A model generated the notes under the pieces. That model was not told where the DNA came from. It did not search any database and saw only the letters and a list, made by a program, of their open reading frames with translations. A DNA stretch of 64,000 nt from Monocercomonoides exilis (lineage: Eukaryota; Preaxostyla; Oxymonadida; Polymastigidae). The first letter of the stretch is position 1, and every line of letters starts with the position of its first letter. The stretch spans positions 1,047,501 through 1,111,500 of the forward strand of contig LSRY02000020.1 of assembly GCA_001643675.2 (NCBI GenBank). Reading direction: 5' to 3'. The position numbers were made by a program, and so were the translations under genes. This document shows positions 1-10,904 of the stretch, one piece after another.

Positions 1-689
1 CATATTCACAGTTTCGTTTTATTTTTTTTTTTTGACTTTTATCTTTTTTTTGTTTCATATTAACAATAATGCTTGGAAAAAACATTAAAAAAATACAGAT
101 GAAAAAATGTGAGACGAACACAATAAACAATTGAAAAGTTGAAAAGCCAACATTTGAAGACAAGAAAATGGGAACATTTTTGTTTCATTAATATCAAAAT
201 TTTTTCGATCCTCAGAAAAGAATTCGAAAAAAAAGACAAAATTAAAGATAAATAGAAAGAAAAAAGTCTATGCAGTGGGATAATATAAAAATTTTTTTAT
301 ATTGTTCAAAAGATATAAACACATCTCAATACTGAGAATGAATCATCATTGCATATCATATTCATTTTTATTCGCGTTTTTCCATATCTATCACTTTGAA
401 ATCCTTCTTCATTGAGAAAATTGTTTTGAAAATCCTTAGACTTCATAAAGAGTTTAATTCCCGGTCTTTCTATTTTTTCTTCTTCTAGTTCAAATTTTTA
501 TTTTCTCTTCTTGCACAAACAATTTTCATCTCGATCTGCATTCTGTGAAGAATCGATATCACACCCATAAGTTGATAAATATTTTCATTTCTTTTCTATC
601 TTTGAATTGTTCACACATTTTTTTTATTTAATCCCTATTTTTCATCAGCGTTTCAACAATGCACACAGGATGAACATTTATTTATCGCT
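1..689. other. AT-rich spacer with a T-rich tract
   Basis: No gene is visible here. Positions about 470-815 are T/C-rich on the plus strand. The open frame inside this tract on the plus strand is almost all Phe and Ile and looks like low complexity. Read on the minus strand, the tract is Lys/Glu/Asn-rich and may continue the charged tail of the transposase relic that follows. Confidence 0.5.
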
Positions 690-1850
690 TTCAATATTTT
701 CATTCATCTTCCTTTTTATTTTTCATTTCTTCTTTCATCCTATTTTCTTTTTCATCTTCTTTTTTGTCTTCCTAATTATCTTCATTTTCATCTTTCTTTT
801 TAACTGTTTCTGAATTTGGATCTTCGTTATCAATGCATTCCCTAGAAGCATCTTCCTCTTTTGACATTCTATCAATATGTTGAGCCATCCGAAAAAGATC
901 AACTATAACTATTTGTTTGTTTTCTTCATTTTTGCTGACAATTCCAGCTCTTCTGAACGCAGCTCCATTAATGATTGGAATTGTGAATAACTGTTAGCTT
1001 TTAACAATTCTTGTCAGGATATGTGCTTGTTGTCTTGATGGGAACAGAGATCGTAACTTGCGAAGATAATTTTTGAGGTTTGAGAATGAAACAAAATCAA
1101 AAGGAGGGAACAAATACGATGAATAAGGTGGAATGAAAATAATGCATATCTTGTTTTGCTCCATAACATGAAGGGCTTCTGCACAAGAATGTGCTCTGAA
1201 TCAGTCTGCAACAAGAACCAATTTTTTGTTTGGTTCATCCTTCAGCCAATTTATATGTGGAATGAAACAAATATTAAGCCACTCCAAAAAGATCTGTGAA
1301 GTTCAATAACCCTTGGATGAGTCTTTGATTACAACATCCACTCCATCAGTCAGATCTCCAAATATAAAAGATTGAACGGAAGCTGTTTTTTGCATTAGCA
1401 TAGGAACAACTGAAGGACCAATAAGAGGAATACACCCAATCAACGAAACCAGTTTTCCATCTCTAATTGCATTGTTTGAAACATTCTAATCATCGACTTC
1501 TTTTGGGCAAATGACTTTCATTTTTTTGGCGTCTTCAAAGTCTTGAATACCAGTTTCATCGACGCAAAAAACAAATTGAGGTTCCACATAATCCAAAATT
1601 TTGTCCAAGTTATTAACAAACTCTCGACAAAACGATAGCTTCACTTCTTTCATTTAAATATCCATTGGCTTTGCAAGCCTTTTTTCATATTTTGTCGTTG
1701 TAATTCAAAAGAAATTTTTGTACGAAAGAGTGGGAAACGCTCAAATAATAATTTGAGTTGATGAAGGTTTGAAATGAGGAAATAGTGAATGGTCATCTTT
1801 TGTTATCCACTGCTCATCAGAATTATGTGAACCGATGATGCTTCTATATT
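690..1850 (-). pseudogene. pogo/DDE_1-type transposase relic
   Basis: Joining minus-strand frames gives a Tc1/mariner-superfamily pogo-like (DDE_1) transposase. The first catalytic Asp lies in 'FCVDETG' near 1560. The second lies in 'LVAD-FRAHS' near 1205, where the dash is an in-frame TGA. A 'FIPPYSSYLFPPFDFVSF' motif near 1115 matches the family's LPP(H/N)..LQPLD region, and 'AAFRRAGIVSK' near 950 matches the C-terminal motif. A Lys/Glu-rich tail runs on to about 690. In-frame TAG near 1484, TGA near 1310 and TGA near 1203, plus a frame change near 1650, show it is dead. The family would cut and paste DNA in the nucleus. N-terminal HTH sequence is only faintly visible (1650-1850). The superfamily is well supported by motifs; the exact subfamily and the element ends are not resolved. 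Confidence 0.75.
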
Positions 1851-2134
1851 TTTTTTATAATGAATGCTAAAGTCGAAAGCAAAAATATATCGATCAGAAA
1901 ATAACGAAATTATATTCAAGATTCATCGGGTTTTCTTTTAAAAAAAGGCTTGATCAATATAAAGAGATGTTTATTTTCATATTTTGCAGGAAATTATTTT
2001 CAAAAAAATGTGATCCGGAAAAAAAGGTTAATTTGCGAATGATAAAAGTATTAATACAAACAAAGAAATAATACACAAACAAAACAAAATGACAAGAATT
2101 ACAAAGGGCTCGATTCAAAAGAAAATACATTAAC

Positions 2135-3085
2135 TGTGCGATCAAGGAAAGTGAAGAAACGAAATTGCTCGTTTATTTAATATTTCAGTCAATACTGTAA
2201 AAAAACACATAAAAACAAACCATATACAATTAAAACGGCTTGTTAGAGGCAAACTCGGAAGGCCATTTTTTCTTTCGCCTGCTTTGTTGAGGAAAGCTTA
2301 AAAAGAATCAAAATACATGCAAATTCGAAGAGCCAGAGATCCAACCGATTATCTTGCTATGAATTGCAGCAATTCCACTGCTCATCTACTATTGCGCTTA
2401 ATTAGTAGAAAATATCCAAAGAGAAAAATCAAACATTTCCTATCAAAGAATGCTTGTAAGATGAGAAACGAATTTGCTGAAAAACATTTAAGGGATGATG
2501 AATTATGGAAACTCACTATCTTCGCAGATGTAAAAATTCAATTTATTTGGACCAGATAATACAAGAATGGAATGGATTGAAAAAGATAATGAGGAAATTT
2601 TCGATCATCAAAGTCAGAATAAACATGAAAAAATAAATATATGGGCTGCAGTGGGTTTTAATTTCAAATAACCAATCGTTTTTGTTATCGATACAATGAA
2701 TTCTGAGGAATATTGTCGTGTTTCGAAGTTTTCATTGATTCTTTATGCACGCAAGCGGTTCAAAAATAATTAGAGATTTATCCAAGACAATTCACCTATT
2801 CATCGATCAATTAAGGTGCAAAATCTTATCAAAGATTTTGCAATAACCAGCGTTGAATAGCCACTTTATTCTCCAGACTTAAATATCATCGAAAATGTGT
2901 GGAACATTTTGTCCAGGAAAGTTTTCAATGATGGAAAACCAAAGAAAGATGCGAATGAGCTGAAAAAATCAATTTTGGCTGCTTGGAATGAAATTGAAAT
3001 GGAAATAATTAATAAACTTGTTCATTCGATGTTCAAACGATTCAAAACAGTTATATTGAATAAAGGAGGATCGTTAAACTGTTAA
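2135..3085 (+). pseudogene. Tc1-family (DD34E) transposase relic
   Basis: An N-terminal HTH (2140-2260, 'EIARLFNISVNTVKKHI') is followed by a 'GRP' motif and a catalytic domain. The three catalytic residues can be traced: Asp in 'FAD' near 2527, Asp in 'IQDNSPIHRS' near 2787, and Glu in 'SPDLNIIENVW' near 2890. There are 34 residues between the second Asp and the Glu, which defines Tc1. The C-terminus ('NILSRKVF' onward, ending in 'KGGSLNC' at 3085) is intact and typical. Damage includes a one-base frame slip just after the first Asp, TAA near 2670, TAG near 2772, and TAG near 2860 where family members have Trp. No terminal inverted repeats were identified, so the element boundaries are unknown. 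It is not functional as read. Confidence 0.85.
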
Positions 3086-3391
3086 TATATTTTGAATATG
3101 CTATTGGTATTAATTCTTGAAATTAAATTAATTTTTGAAAATTCATATCACATATTTTTGACAAATAATTTTTTCTTTTTTCAGGAATATCGTTCTTTTT
3201 TTTGTTTTTGAAAAGAGAAAAAAAAATTATCTCTATTGCAAAGCATTAACGTGTTAGATAATAATTATTGTTGTATGTGATTATGGTCTTTATAAGCTGT
3301 TGGTTCAAATTTTCAATTTAAAAAGTGGATCAGTTGTTTTTGATGGTCAGTGTATTTATCATTGTAAAGCTCAACCAGTTCCTCCTCTTTT

Positions 3392-3462
3392 TCTATTTCC
3401 ATTTCTATTTCCATTTCTATCTCTATCTCTATTTCTATTTCTATTTCTATTTTATCTTCCTT
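3392..3462. repeat. (TTTCTA)n-type microsatellite
   Basis: Interrupted tandem hexamers of TTTCTA, TTTCCA and TCTCTA run through this stretch. On the minus strand they encode alternating Glu-Ile/Glu-Met, which keeps a 79-codon frame open (3313-3552) without evidence that it is a gene. Confidence 0.8.
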
Positions 3463-3552
3463 TTTCTTCACCTGCGTGCTTTCATCACTATTATTTTCTC
3501 TTGTTAGAAATAAATTTTCATTCTTATTAACATTTTCGAAAGAATGAACCAT

Positions 3553-4930
3553 TCAAAACATATAAAATTGAATTTTTCGTTTTACATCTTCATTATTAAT
3601 GATAGTTCCTGCTTTTCAAAATGTTTATTAGAATTAGTGCAAAACAGAAACGATCTATTATTTTTCTCAATTTGAGCAAGAATAAGCAACTGTCGTTTTG
3701 ATGAATTGTCGGTTATCAATTTTCTCAAAATGTTTTTCATTGAAGATTGTTAAATTGAATTGTCAAGGAAAACGAAAAAAAAAGTGTGAAGCGATATTGA
3801 TACAAAAATGTTTTAATTTTTGAATATTTATTATTATTTAGCAGATATTCTGTTTGAAGAAAAATAAAATAAAGAAGATAATAATTTTTTTAATATATTG
3901 CATATATAGGTGATAATTTCTTTATAATTCTATATCATTATTAGAAAATTGATTTTAAAGATTATCATCACATTTATCTTATGTGCCGCTTAGTCTTTCA
4001 AATTATCAATAACAAATGACCTATCTCATGGAAAGAAAACATTAATTTTCAGTTTAAAAGAAATAACTTAATACAAGCATTCATAGATATTTGTCATTAC
4101 ATTAATATCTTTTTTTATTTTTTTTCAATCAAAATTTTATAAAACATTTTGTTTTCCTTCAATGAAAAAATCTGACAAATTGCATTTTAAAACGTTAAGA
4201 AAAATGAACATTTTTGTGGTGAGATGAGTTATTTGTTGTAATTACAGAGGCATTGACAAAAAAAGACATCAAATTAAAACACTTTTAAACATCTTTCATA
4301 TTTGAATGATGACTCTGATAAAATGACAATTGATATTTGAAAGTCTTTGAGTTCCAACATAGAAAAAACTGTTTGCCATTATCATCATTCTGTTGCTCAT
4401 TGTAGCAATATTTTATTTGACAAAGCAAACAAGAAAGACAATAAATGCAATGTCAAAAAAGAAAAATGGCAATTTTTAAGAAATACATTTTTTTGAATCG
4501 AAACATGAAAAAAAAAATCGATTTTTCACATTCAATAATTAAAATAATCAAGAGATAAAATTTTTATGTGGATTATTTTTGTATTCGAAGTCTTTTTCGG
4601 TATGTTTGTGATAAGGAAAATCTTTGTGTGTGGAATGAAAATTATCATTAAAATACTTTTTAAGAGTTGCAATTATTGCCTAATCCAATCGAATTCAAAT
4701 AAAAGAAAGAAAAAATATTATTATTTGGAAAGTGAAAACTTTATTGTGTTTATTTTGAAAATGTTCGTAAATTTCAGATATGTCTAAAATTTTTAGAAAA
4801 GTTCAGCATATGCTCACTTTCCTTACTAGCCAAAAATAATTCAAACGACTTTGTTTTTCTTTACAAATTGTTGTAATGCTTAAATAACGTGTTAATAATC
4901 GCGGGTTTAAGTTATTTCAATTATTTAAAA
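3553..4930. other. AT-rich spacer, nothing recognised
   Basis: Very AT-rich sequence with no frame resembling a protein family and no clear repeat boundaries. An open plus-strand frame at 4566-4787 is Ile/Phe/Lys-rich and looks like composition only. Confidence 0.5.
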
Positions 4931-4972
4931 GTGTCTTAAAAAAAAAAATTTTTTTTAAAATGATCAAAAATG

Positions 4973-6000
4973 TTATGATTCAGAATATTCACTTGCATCT
5001 GCTCCATCTCCTGGTTCGTCATAATCTTCTTCATGAATTTCAACTGCCTTCTGCTCAATTTGGGGAACATCTGCTTCATCGTCTCATTTTCCATTATCAT
5101 TGTCATGGGGAAATACAGATTCTGTGAACTTGTAATTAGGAACATTCCTATCAAATTTTTGGAATAGCATATCTTTTTCATGTTGAAACAAAAATGAAGC
5201 AATAAAATTATCGATGAACTTTTCTTTGATTCCATAAGGAGGCAATGATCTTCTGAAATGAGACCAACAACCTTCTATCAAATAAGTGCATTCTCCTGTT
5301 TCTGTGTTTTTGAATTCGTATTTATGGCAAACTGTCAAATGTTTGAATCCATATTCATTCAAATACTTATACGCACCCCACTCATCACTGAAAATCGTTG
5401 TTCATTTCTGAATGCTGGCTTCAATGATGGGTTTCGAAGCATCCTTTTTTTTATTTGAAACACTGACAATAAAACATTCCACAACTTCATCATTTTCTTT
5501 TCTTTCTTCGAATCCAAAAAGCCAAATTCGTCACTTCTTTTTCCCTTTGTGGAACTTTCTTTTTCTCAGAATTGCCTCATCCATTTCCACAATACATACT
5601 TCTCCTCCAAGAATAAACCTCACACTCGACATTCGAATTCCGATTGATGCTCGAGCAACAGAATACCAATAACCGACTGTATTTCGACCAACTCTGGTCA
5701 AATATGAGCACTGATCAATTCGAAAATTTTGCTTGAAATGCAAAAAAACAAGAAATATTTTATTGATTTAAAGATGAATTCGATAAAAAGCTGTCTCCTT
5801 CAAATATGAAACGAATTTGTTGCATGTTGAACATCTCCATTATCGATTTGTTTCATCGACTGTTGATAATTTCATATATCTTCTACTAGATGGGTATTTT
5901 TTCGTTACATTGAAGTTGATAATATGAATGAACCACTCCCAACTTTTTTCCAAATCCTGAAAAAGCTCGTTATAATCAGTAACATCTGATTTCTTCTCAG
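4973..6000 (-). pseudogene. Merlin (IS1595/ISXO2-like) transposase relic, copy 1
   Basis: Minus-strand frames assemble into a Merlin-type DDE transposase. A zinc-ribbon part ('RCSTCNKF', near 5830) leads to a helical region ('RVGRNTVGYWYSVARA', near 5660). The first catalytic Asp is present in 'VEMDEAILRKRKFHKGK' (near 5580). The second Asp is in 'FSDEWGAYKYL' (near 5385) and the Glu in 'LIEGCWSHFRR' (near 5270). An acidic C-terminal tail ends at the TAA at 4973-4975, with 'ADASEYSES' as its last residues. It is broken by a TGA just before 'TTIFSDEW', a frame slip near 5535, a TGA near 5090 and a stop in the zinc-ribbon part. A second relative sits at 37590-38483 and has a similar acidic tail. 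All three catalytic residues survive here although the frame does not. Confidence 0.85.
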
Positions 6001-6249
6001 AAACAAAAAAACATGTGTGAAAAAATAATTAATTAACAATTAATTATTTTTGTTATTAATTCTTATATTAACAAAATTTCCATATTTTGTTCACAAATAA
6101 AAAATTTTATTTTGGACATTTTTGATCTTTTCAAAAAATTTTTCGTTTTTTCAATCCGATTTTCCAATATTAATTTGAATTTATAATTGCTTGTGATTAT
6201 ATTTTTTTGTTTCAATGAAATAAAATATATCAAAATTGTCATGTTAGGT

Positions 6250-6486
6250 CAAGTGTGCACTTTCCAAAAGTTCATTTTGTTAAATTTTTTTCTAAAAAAT
6301 TTAATATTTTGGTCAAATTTCAGTTCACACTCACCAAATTTTGCTGATATAAAAACAAAAACAAGATAATATTTTTTTTTCCTTTATATTGAAGTTTCGT
6401 GAGTGGGAACAGAAATTTGATCAAAATATGAAATTTTTTTTCGAAAAAAATAAAACTGAAGGAACTTTAAAAAAAAAAAGACATAT
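6250..6486. repeat. MITE family B, copy 1
   Basis: An imperfect inverted repeat. The right half contains 'CGTGAGTGGGAACAGAAATT' followed by a 'GACATAT' end. The left half is a diverged complement ('AAATTTCAGTTCACACTCAC', near 6330). The same arrangement occurs at 14374-14622 and 45955-46203. No coding capacity. Confidence 0.7.
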
Positions 6487-6512
6487 CCGATATTTCAAAT
6501 GGTTGAATATGT

Positions 6513-6785
6513 GGGGGAAAATATGGACATTCAAGCTTTATTTGCACAAGGTTTTGAAAATTTTCTTCTCTCAAAACTTCATTTCTTTTTCTCAGATTTT
6601 CAAATAAATTAATTTTTCTTATCTGCAAATAGCTAACATCGATGATATTTCATTAAGAATTGATACATTTCATGAATATCAAAAAATGAACACTTTTTTA
6701 TTGAGTTTTTTGAACACAAAAAGCTTTTCAAAAGTGCATAAATTTTCAATGAAAATGCCTGAAGTCAAATATTTTGTTTCATGTG
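6513..6785. repeat. Family C short inverted-repeat element, copy 1
   Basis: It starts 'GGGGGAAAATATGGAC' and ends with a diverged complement about 270 bp away. Shared internal landmarks are 'TCAAGCTT', 'TGCACAA' and 'GTGCATAAATTTTCAATGAA'. Two further copies of nearly the same length lie at 41071-41340 and 61312-61579. Confidence 0.7.
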
Positions 6786-6905
6786 TCAATACACACATCA
6801 AAAGGAGCCTAAGTGACAGATAAATTCAAAAGCTCTTCAAAAAAATTCCATTTAAAACTCTGAAAAAACAATCGCATCTGAAAATTTTTTAAATAAACAT
6901 TTCAT

Positions 6906-8860
6906 TCAGAAATTTATCATTGTTAATTTTTTCCTTTCGGTAAATAATTTAAATGTAATATTTCCAATTTCATTTGATCTTGGAAGGAAATTCTTTTTTT
7001 GAAAACACTTTTTTGGACGTTCATCTCGAGCTCTTGCCTCTTTGAATGTTGCTTTGAATTGACCAATCACGTGTAGAGGTGACGAATCCGAACAAAACAC
7101 TTCATTACTCAGCTTCTCGTCAACTTCATTTATTTTCAGCACTTTAATTTCCACTATTCTCCAAAGAATTCTTCTTGGTGCATTTGGCCAAAAATTTACA
7201 AGTTGGGATAATTTCGTAAAAGAATAAGAAAATCGAAATAAATTATGAACGAAAGAAAAAATAACACTTTAAAAAAATATAGAAATTTGTAACAGTTTTT
7301 GTCAAATGAGTTTATTAAAATATTATTGGCTTACCAACAATAACGATTGAAAAAATCAATCGACTTTTATTGTTTGTTATCACAGTATCATCATCTAAAT
7401 AGTTGTTGATGTGGTGTGTGAGGCAACCAAACTCTCCATAGCATTCGCTCTTTCCATGTCTCTCACAAAAAAACGACAACGTTGTTTTTTTTCCTTTGGC
7501 GAATGAAGAGTTATCAGATAAAAGAAAATGAAGCAGTTGCGAATTTCTGAAATGCGTACCAGTATCACACATGAAGTGAAACCTCTTTTTATTCAAAAAT
7601 ATATCATCATCCAACACTTGCTTTAGACATTCGATAGCAAAACGATAATTGTGAGATAGGTTGAAGGAGAAAAAGTTAAATACGTGTTTCATTTTCACTC
7701 CTCGATCATCTAATACGAAGATAGACAGTTTTCCTTAAAATCAAATAAAATGAGCACTTCATTTTGTTCTTGAGAACTTTTCAAATACTTAAAATGCATT
7801 TGCTGATTATCTGCGAGTTGTCTCTGATGTTCAAACAGTTTGAGTGTAATCTTCTCGTTTTCATTCAACTTCTCTCGTTTTGCAAAAAGTTGGTTAAAGT
7901 CGTTTCATCAGAAATAAGTAATGATTGCATTGATTGCAAACGTCTGTTTTGCGTTTTGCTTATTTTTGTTGACGTATCATTTTGTTAAAATGTGCTTTTT
8001 TTCATCTTTAAATTTGTTGTTTTTGTTAATTTATGGTGTAATTCAGCCTTTGTTATATTTATAAACCGTGTTGGAGATTTCAAACAATTTTGGTGTGAAG
8101 ATTTTGAACTGATATTTTTTGACGTTTGATGACTATTATGTTGAGATTTGTTGCAATCATCCTTTCATGTTGAATGTGAAATAAAAATATCTTTATGTGG
8201 GAAAATTGATTTCAGCTATATTTGCTTGACACTTTTTGTTTCTGAATAATCCTAATTTTTGGGTTTGAGTGGCTTTTCACAAAATGAATTACCAATTATT
8301 TTATCAAATAAAACCATCGAAGTTTTCACTTTTTCTGAAATACAGTCGACAATTTCAGTTCCTTCATGAGTATTTTTATTTCTTTTGAGAAAAGGTGGAT
8401 TTGAGCCGTCCAAATAAAGTGTTGGCTTGGAGATCTTCAAAAAGTCACTGCTTGTTGTTGGTTGTTGAATTTTCGCATTGGGTTCTCCACCATATGAAGT
8501 GTTGATATTTGAATGAAAGACTTTGTTGCAAATATTCAAATCATGATTTACTTGCAAATGGAACATCGATGAATCAGCTTTTGATTTAATACTTGTGGAA
8601 TTTCTGTTCTCACACAGAGATATAGATGAAATACCACAAATGCAAGCTGTTGAGTGAAATGAATCCATTTTGCTTTCACAAAATGTTGGTGAAATGAGAG
8701 ATGATAAATGTGTGTGTGTATCTGTGGACACATGTGAAATGTTTGCATCAGTTTGATTATTAACAGTTGAACAATTTTGTGATATTGTTTATTGAAATGA
8801 ATCTATGCTATTTCCCGTATTATTTCATTTTATTGATAAGCTTTGTTGATTTAGTGGTAT
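6906..8860 (-). pseudogene. Unclassified DDE-type transposase relic
   Basis: Minus-strand frames give, in order: a Ser/Thr/Asn-rich N-terminal part (8748-8252 is an uninterrupted 159-codon stretch); a helical 'EKITLKLFEHQRQL' segment near 7830; 'LILFDFKENC' near 7740; 'MCDTGTHFRN' near 7570; and 'FFCERHGKSECYGEFG' near 7460. The spacing of an Asp in DFKEN, an Asp in CDTGTHFRN and a Glu/His in ERHGKS resembles a DDE catalytic triad seen in uncharacterised eukaryotic transposase-like proteins. I cannot name the superfamily. The C-terminal part (7154-6906) is Lys-rich. Stops (TAG, TGA, TAA) and frame changes near 8252, 7990, 7860 and 7700 show decay. Linking the 159-codon stretch to the catalytic part is inference from strand, order and shared composition. 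Confidence 0.5.
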
Positions 8861-9370
8861 AGAACAAAAATTTGGTAAAATGGGATATGAAAGAAAATCA
8901 TTATTGAATGAATTATATGATTTGGATATTGATAAAAGAGGAAATGATTTTCCTTTCAAATGATTTTTAAAAAAGAGTTTAAATTGCCGTTTATTTCTGT
9001 GATGCTTTCATCATCACATGGAATCAAATTTGTGTTTTCATCGAAGAAACTTGAGTTATTGTTGAATACTTTGCATATTGAAAAGAAATGTTTACTATCT
9101 GTTGATAAAAAACGAAAAAGTCATGAAATAAGTGAATAGATACAAGCTACAGCAATTGGTGTTTTACTGATATTCATAACACCGTTTTTTCTTGTGCAAA
9201 AAGAAAGAAAGAAAGAAAAGGCAAAAGATAAAAGAAAATAAAAGTAATTTTTATTTTTTAAAAACAAAATAAAACAAACAATTGCCAAATCTTTTAAAAT
9301 CTTTTTAAAAAGCTTAGGAAATAATATGTTGATAACCACTGAAATATCTGTCTTTAACTTTATTGTTAGT
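8861..9370. other. AT-rich spacer, nothing recognised
   Basis: No recognisable gene. A minus-strand frame at 9121-9375 is Phe/Leu/Lys-rich and overlaps a GAAA-type repeat near 9205-9225. Confidence 0.45.
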
Positions 9371-9645
9371 GACAATCAGTGACGTTCAATAACAAATTGT
9401 GATGAAAAAATTCATCAACTGACATTTATTGTCAAAATAATGTGTTATGAACCTGATCATTTTCATTAAAAATTTGATTTTATCCAAAATAATAAGTTAT
9501 GAAAATTAAGATTTTTAAATTCATCATTATTGAAATTGAAAATTTTGAAATTGTTAAAAAAGACGATTTTTGACAAATCATCAAAATCTTGTCAGTCATT
9601 TTGTCATTGTTTCAATTTTCTTTTGTCATGTCATAGAGGTTTCAT
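9371..9645. repeat. Dispersed repeat family E, copy 1
   Basis: It shares order and sequence with 45688-45954. Common landmarks are 'AACAAATTGTGA', 'ATCAACTGACATTTATTGTC', 'AAAAATTTGATTTT' and 'CAGTCATTTTGTCATT', ending in a '(C)AGAGGT' motif. Several TGACA/TGTCA motifs recur near both ends. The same motif cluster lies upstream of the hAT gene at 21735-21990, so this may be a deletion derivative of a hAT element (inference). Confidence 0.6.
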
Positions 9646-9655
9646 CTCATTTTTC

Positions 9656-9775
9656 TTAAAAAAAAAAAAAAAAAGAAAAAAAAAAAAAAAGAAAAAAAAG
9701 AAAAAAGAAAAAGAAAAAGAAAAAGAAAAAGAAAAAGAAAAAGAAAAAGAAAAAGAAAAAGAAAAAGAAAAAAAA
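9656..9775. repeat. Poly-A / (AAAAAG)n tract
   Basis: About 30 A residues with interruptions are followed by roughly ten AAAAAG repeats. The Lys/Glu-only frame it keeps open is not a gene. Confidence 0.95.
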
Positions 9776-9907
9776 ATTTTTTAATTTTATAAAAGTTCAA
9801 AGCACCTGTTTTTTTTTTTTTTTCTGAACAATCGGAATTTACAACACTTCTCTTTTATGAGTGTGAGAGAACCTGGAAAAGGCTCTGATGTTCACATAAC
9901 TTGAAAC

Positions 9908-10730
9908 ATGTCCACATTATTGGAAGGACCAGAATCGGGACTGAGCGGGATATTCCCGCAAAGCGGACTAATAGGCGGTTTGGGCATAGCGATCCCCATC
10001 TCCAATCCAAATTCCGCAGCACACGGTATTATGTTTTTTTCTTCTTCATCTCAACAAGCTGACGACGTTGCAACGATCCCGCACCCTTCACCTGCACTAC
10101 AATTGGATAAAGCCTGCAAGACACTATTCGGAGATCAGATCTCTAACTCAGTGTTCAACTTTCCAATTAACGCCAGTGATATTGATCATTCCACAGAAGA
10201 ATATGAGTTGCTCTCAGCTCCCCCATTTATTCCATCTTGAACCTGCGCTCACTCCAGATCAAGAAGCTGGTTTTCCGATGCACTGGAAGAGGGAGCCTGG
10301 AAAGTTGAGTCTCGGTTGCTCCCAGCGCTGAAGGCAATTGTGTTGGCAACACAGAATGCGAAGCAGGAGGATAAACCGTATTTAAGCGACGTGTTAATCT
10401 TCTTAATTGCAGCGCTTCAAGATGCTAGACAATAGGGGATAATCGCTAAATTTGGATTTGCTGCGGCTAGGTTATTGCAGGAAGAGAAAGAAGACCCATC
10501 ACTTAACAGGGAACAACTGAAGAGGATTGCACCTTTGATGCAGAAGAAACAAAAGAATATAACACACTCTTCGAAAGCATCCAGTCGTCAGAGCGCGCGC
10601 ATCTCAAGATCCTTTTCGACCAAAAGACCATTCATCCAATCGAAGTTTCGTTTTTTTCGAAGAAAGAAGGAGGTCGGATCCAGTCCTTCGCACGAGCGTG
10701 GGAGGAAATTGGAGCGTAAGAAGTGATAAC
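9908..10730 (+). pseudogene. gag-like first ORF of the DIRS-like element
   Basis: An ATG at 9908 opens 110 codons rich in Ser, Pro and Gly ('LLEGPESGLSGIF'), ending at TGA 10238-10240. The same frame then continues as a credible sequence ('ALKAIVLATQNAKQEDKPYL', near 10335) with a further TAG near 10432 and a basic stretch to about 10726. The helical middle part resembles the region preceding RT in DIRS-type proteins. No zinc knuckle is visible. The function would be a nucleic-acid-binding capsid-like protein; this is inferred from position. Confidence 0.5.
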
Positions 10731-10904
10731 GGAGGGAGTTCGACAGATTTGGAAGAACAAGAGCGCGAGAGAATACCTGAAGAAAGAGAATAGACGATGC
10801 AGAGGTTTTATCTGAGGAAAGAAAGAGGAGCAAGCTTGTGCGGAGTAGATCCAAGAGGGGTTGAGGACGGAAGTGCTGTCCAAGCTGATCGCGGACCAGG
10901 TTTG

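Noticed and set aside
607-813. Phe/Ile-rich open frame
   Set aside because: T-rich low complexity; the opposite strand reads as the charged tail of a transposase relic.
3313-3552. Minus-strand frame with alternating Glu-Ile
   Set aside because: Entirely explained by the hexamer microsatellite.
9530-9784. Lys/Glu open frame
   Set aside because: Produced by the poly-A and AAAAAG repeat.
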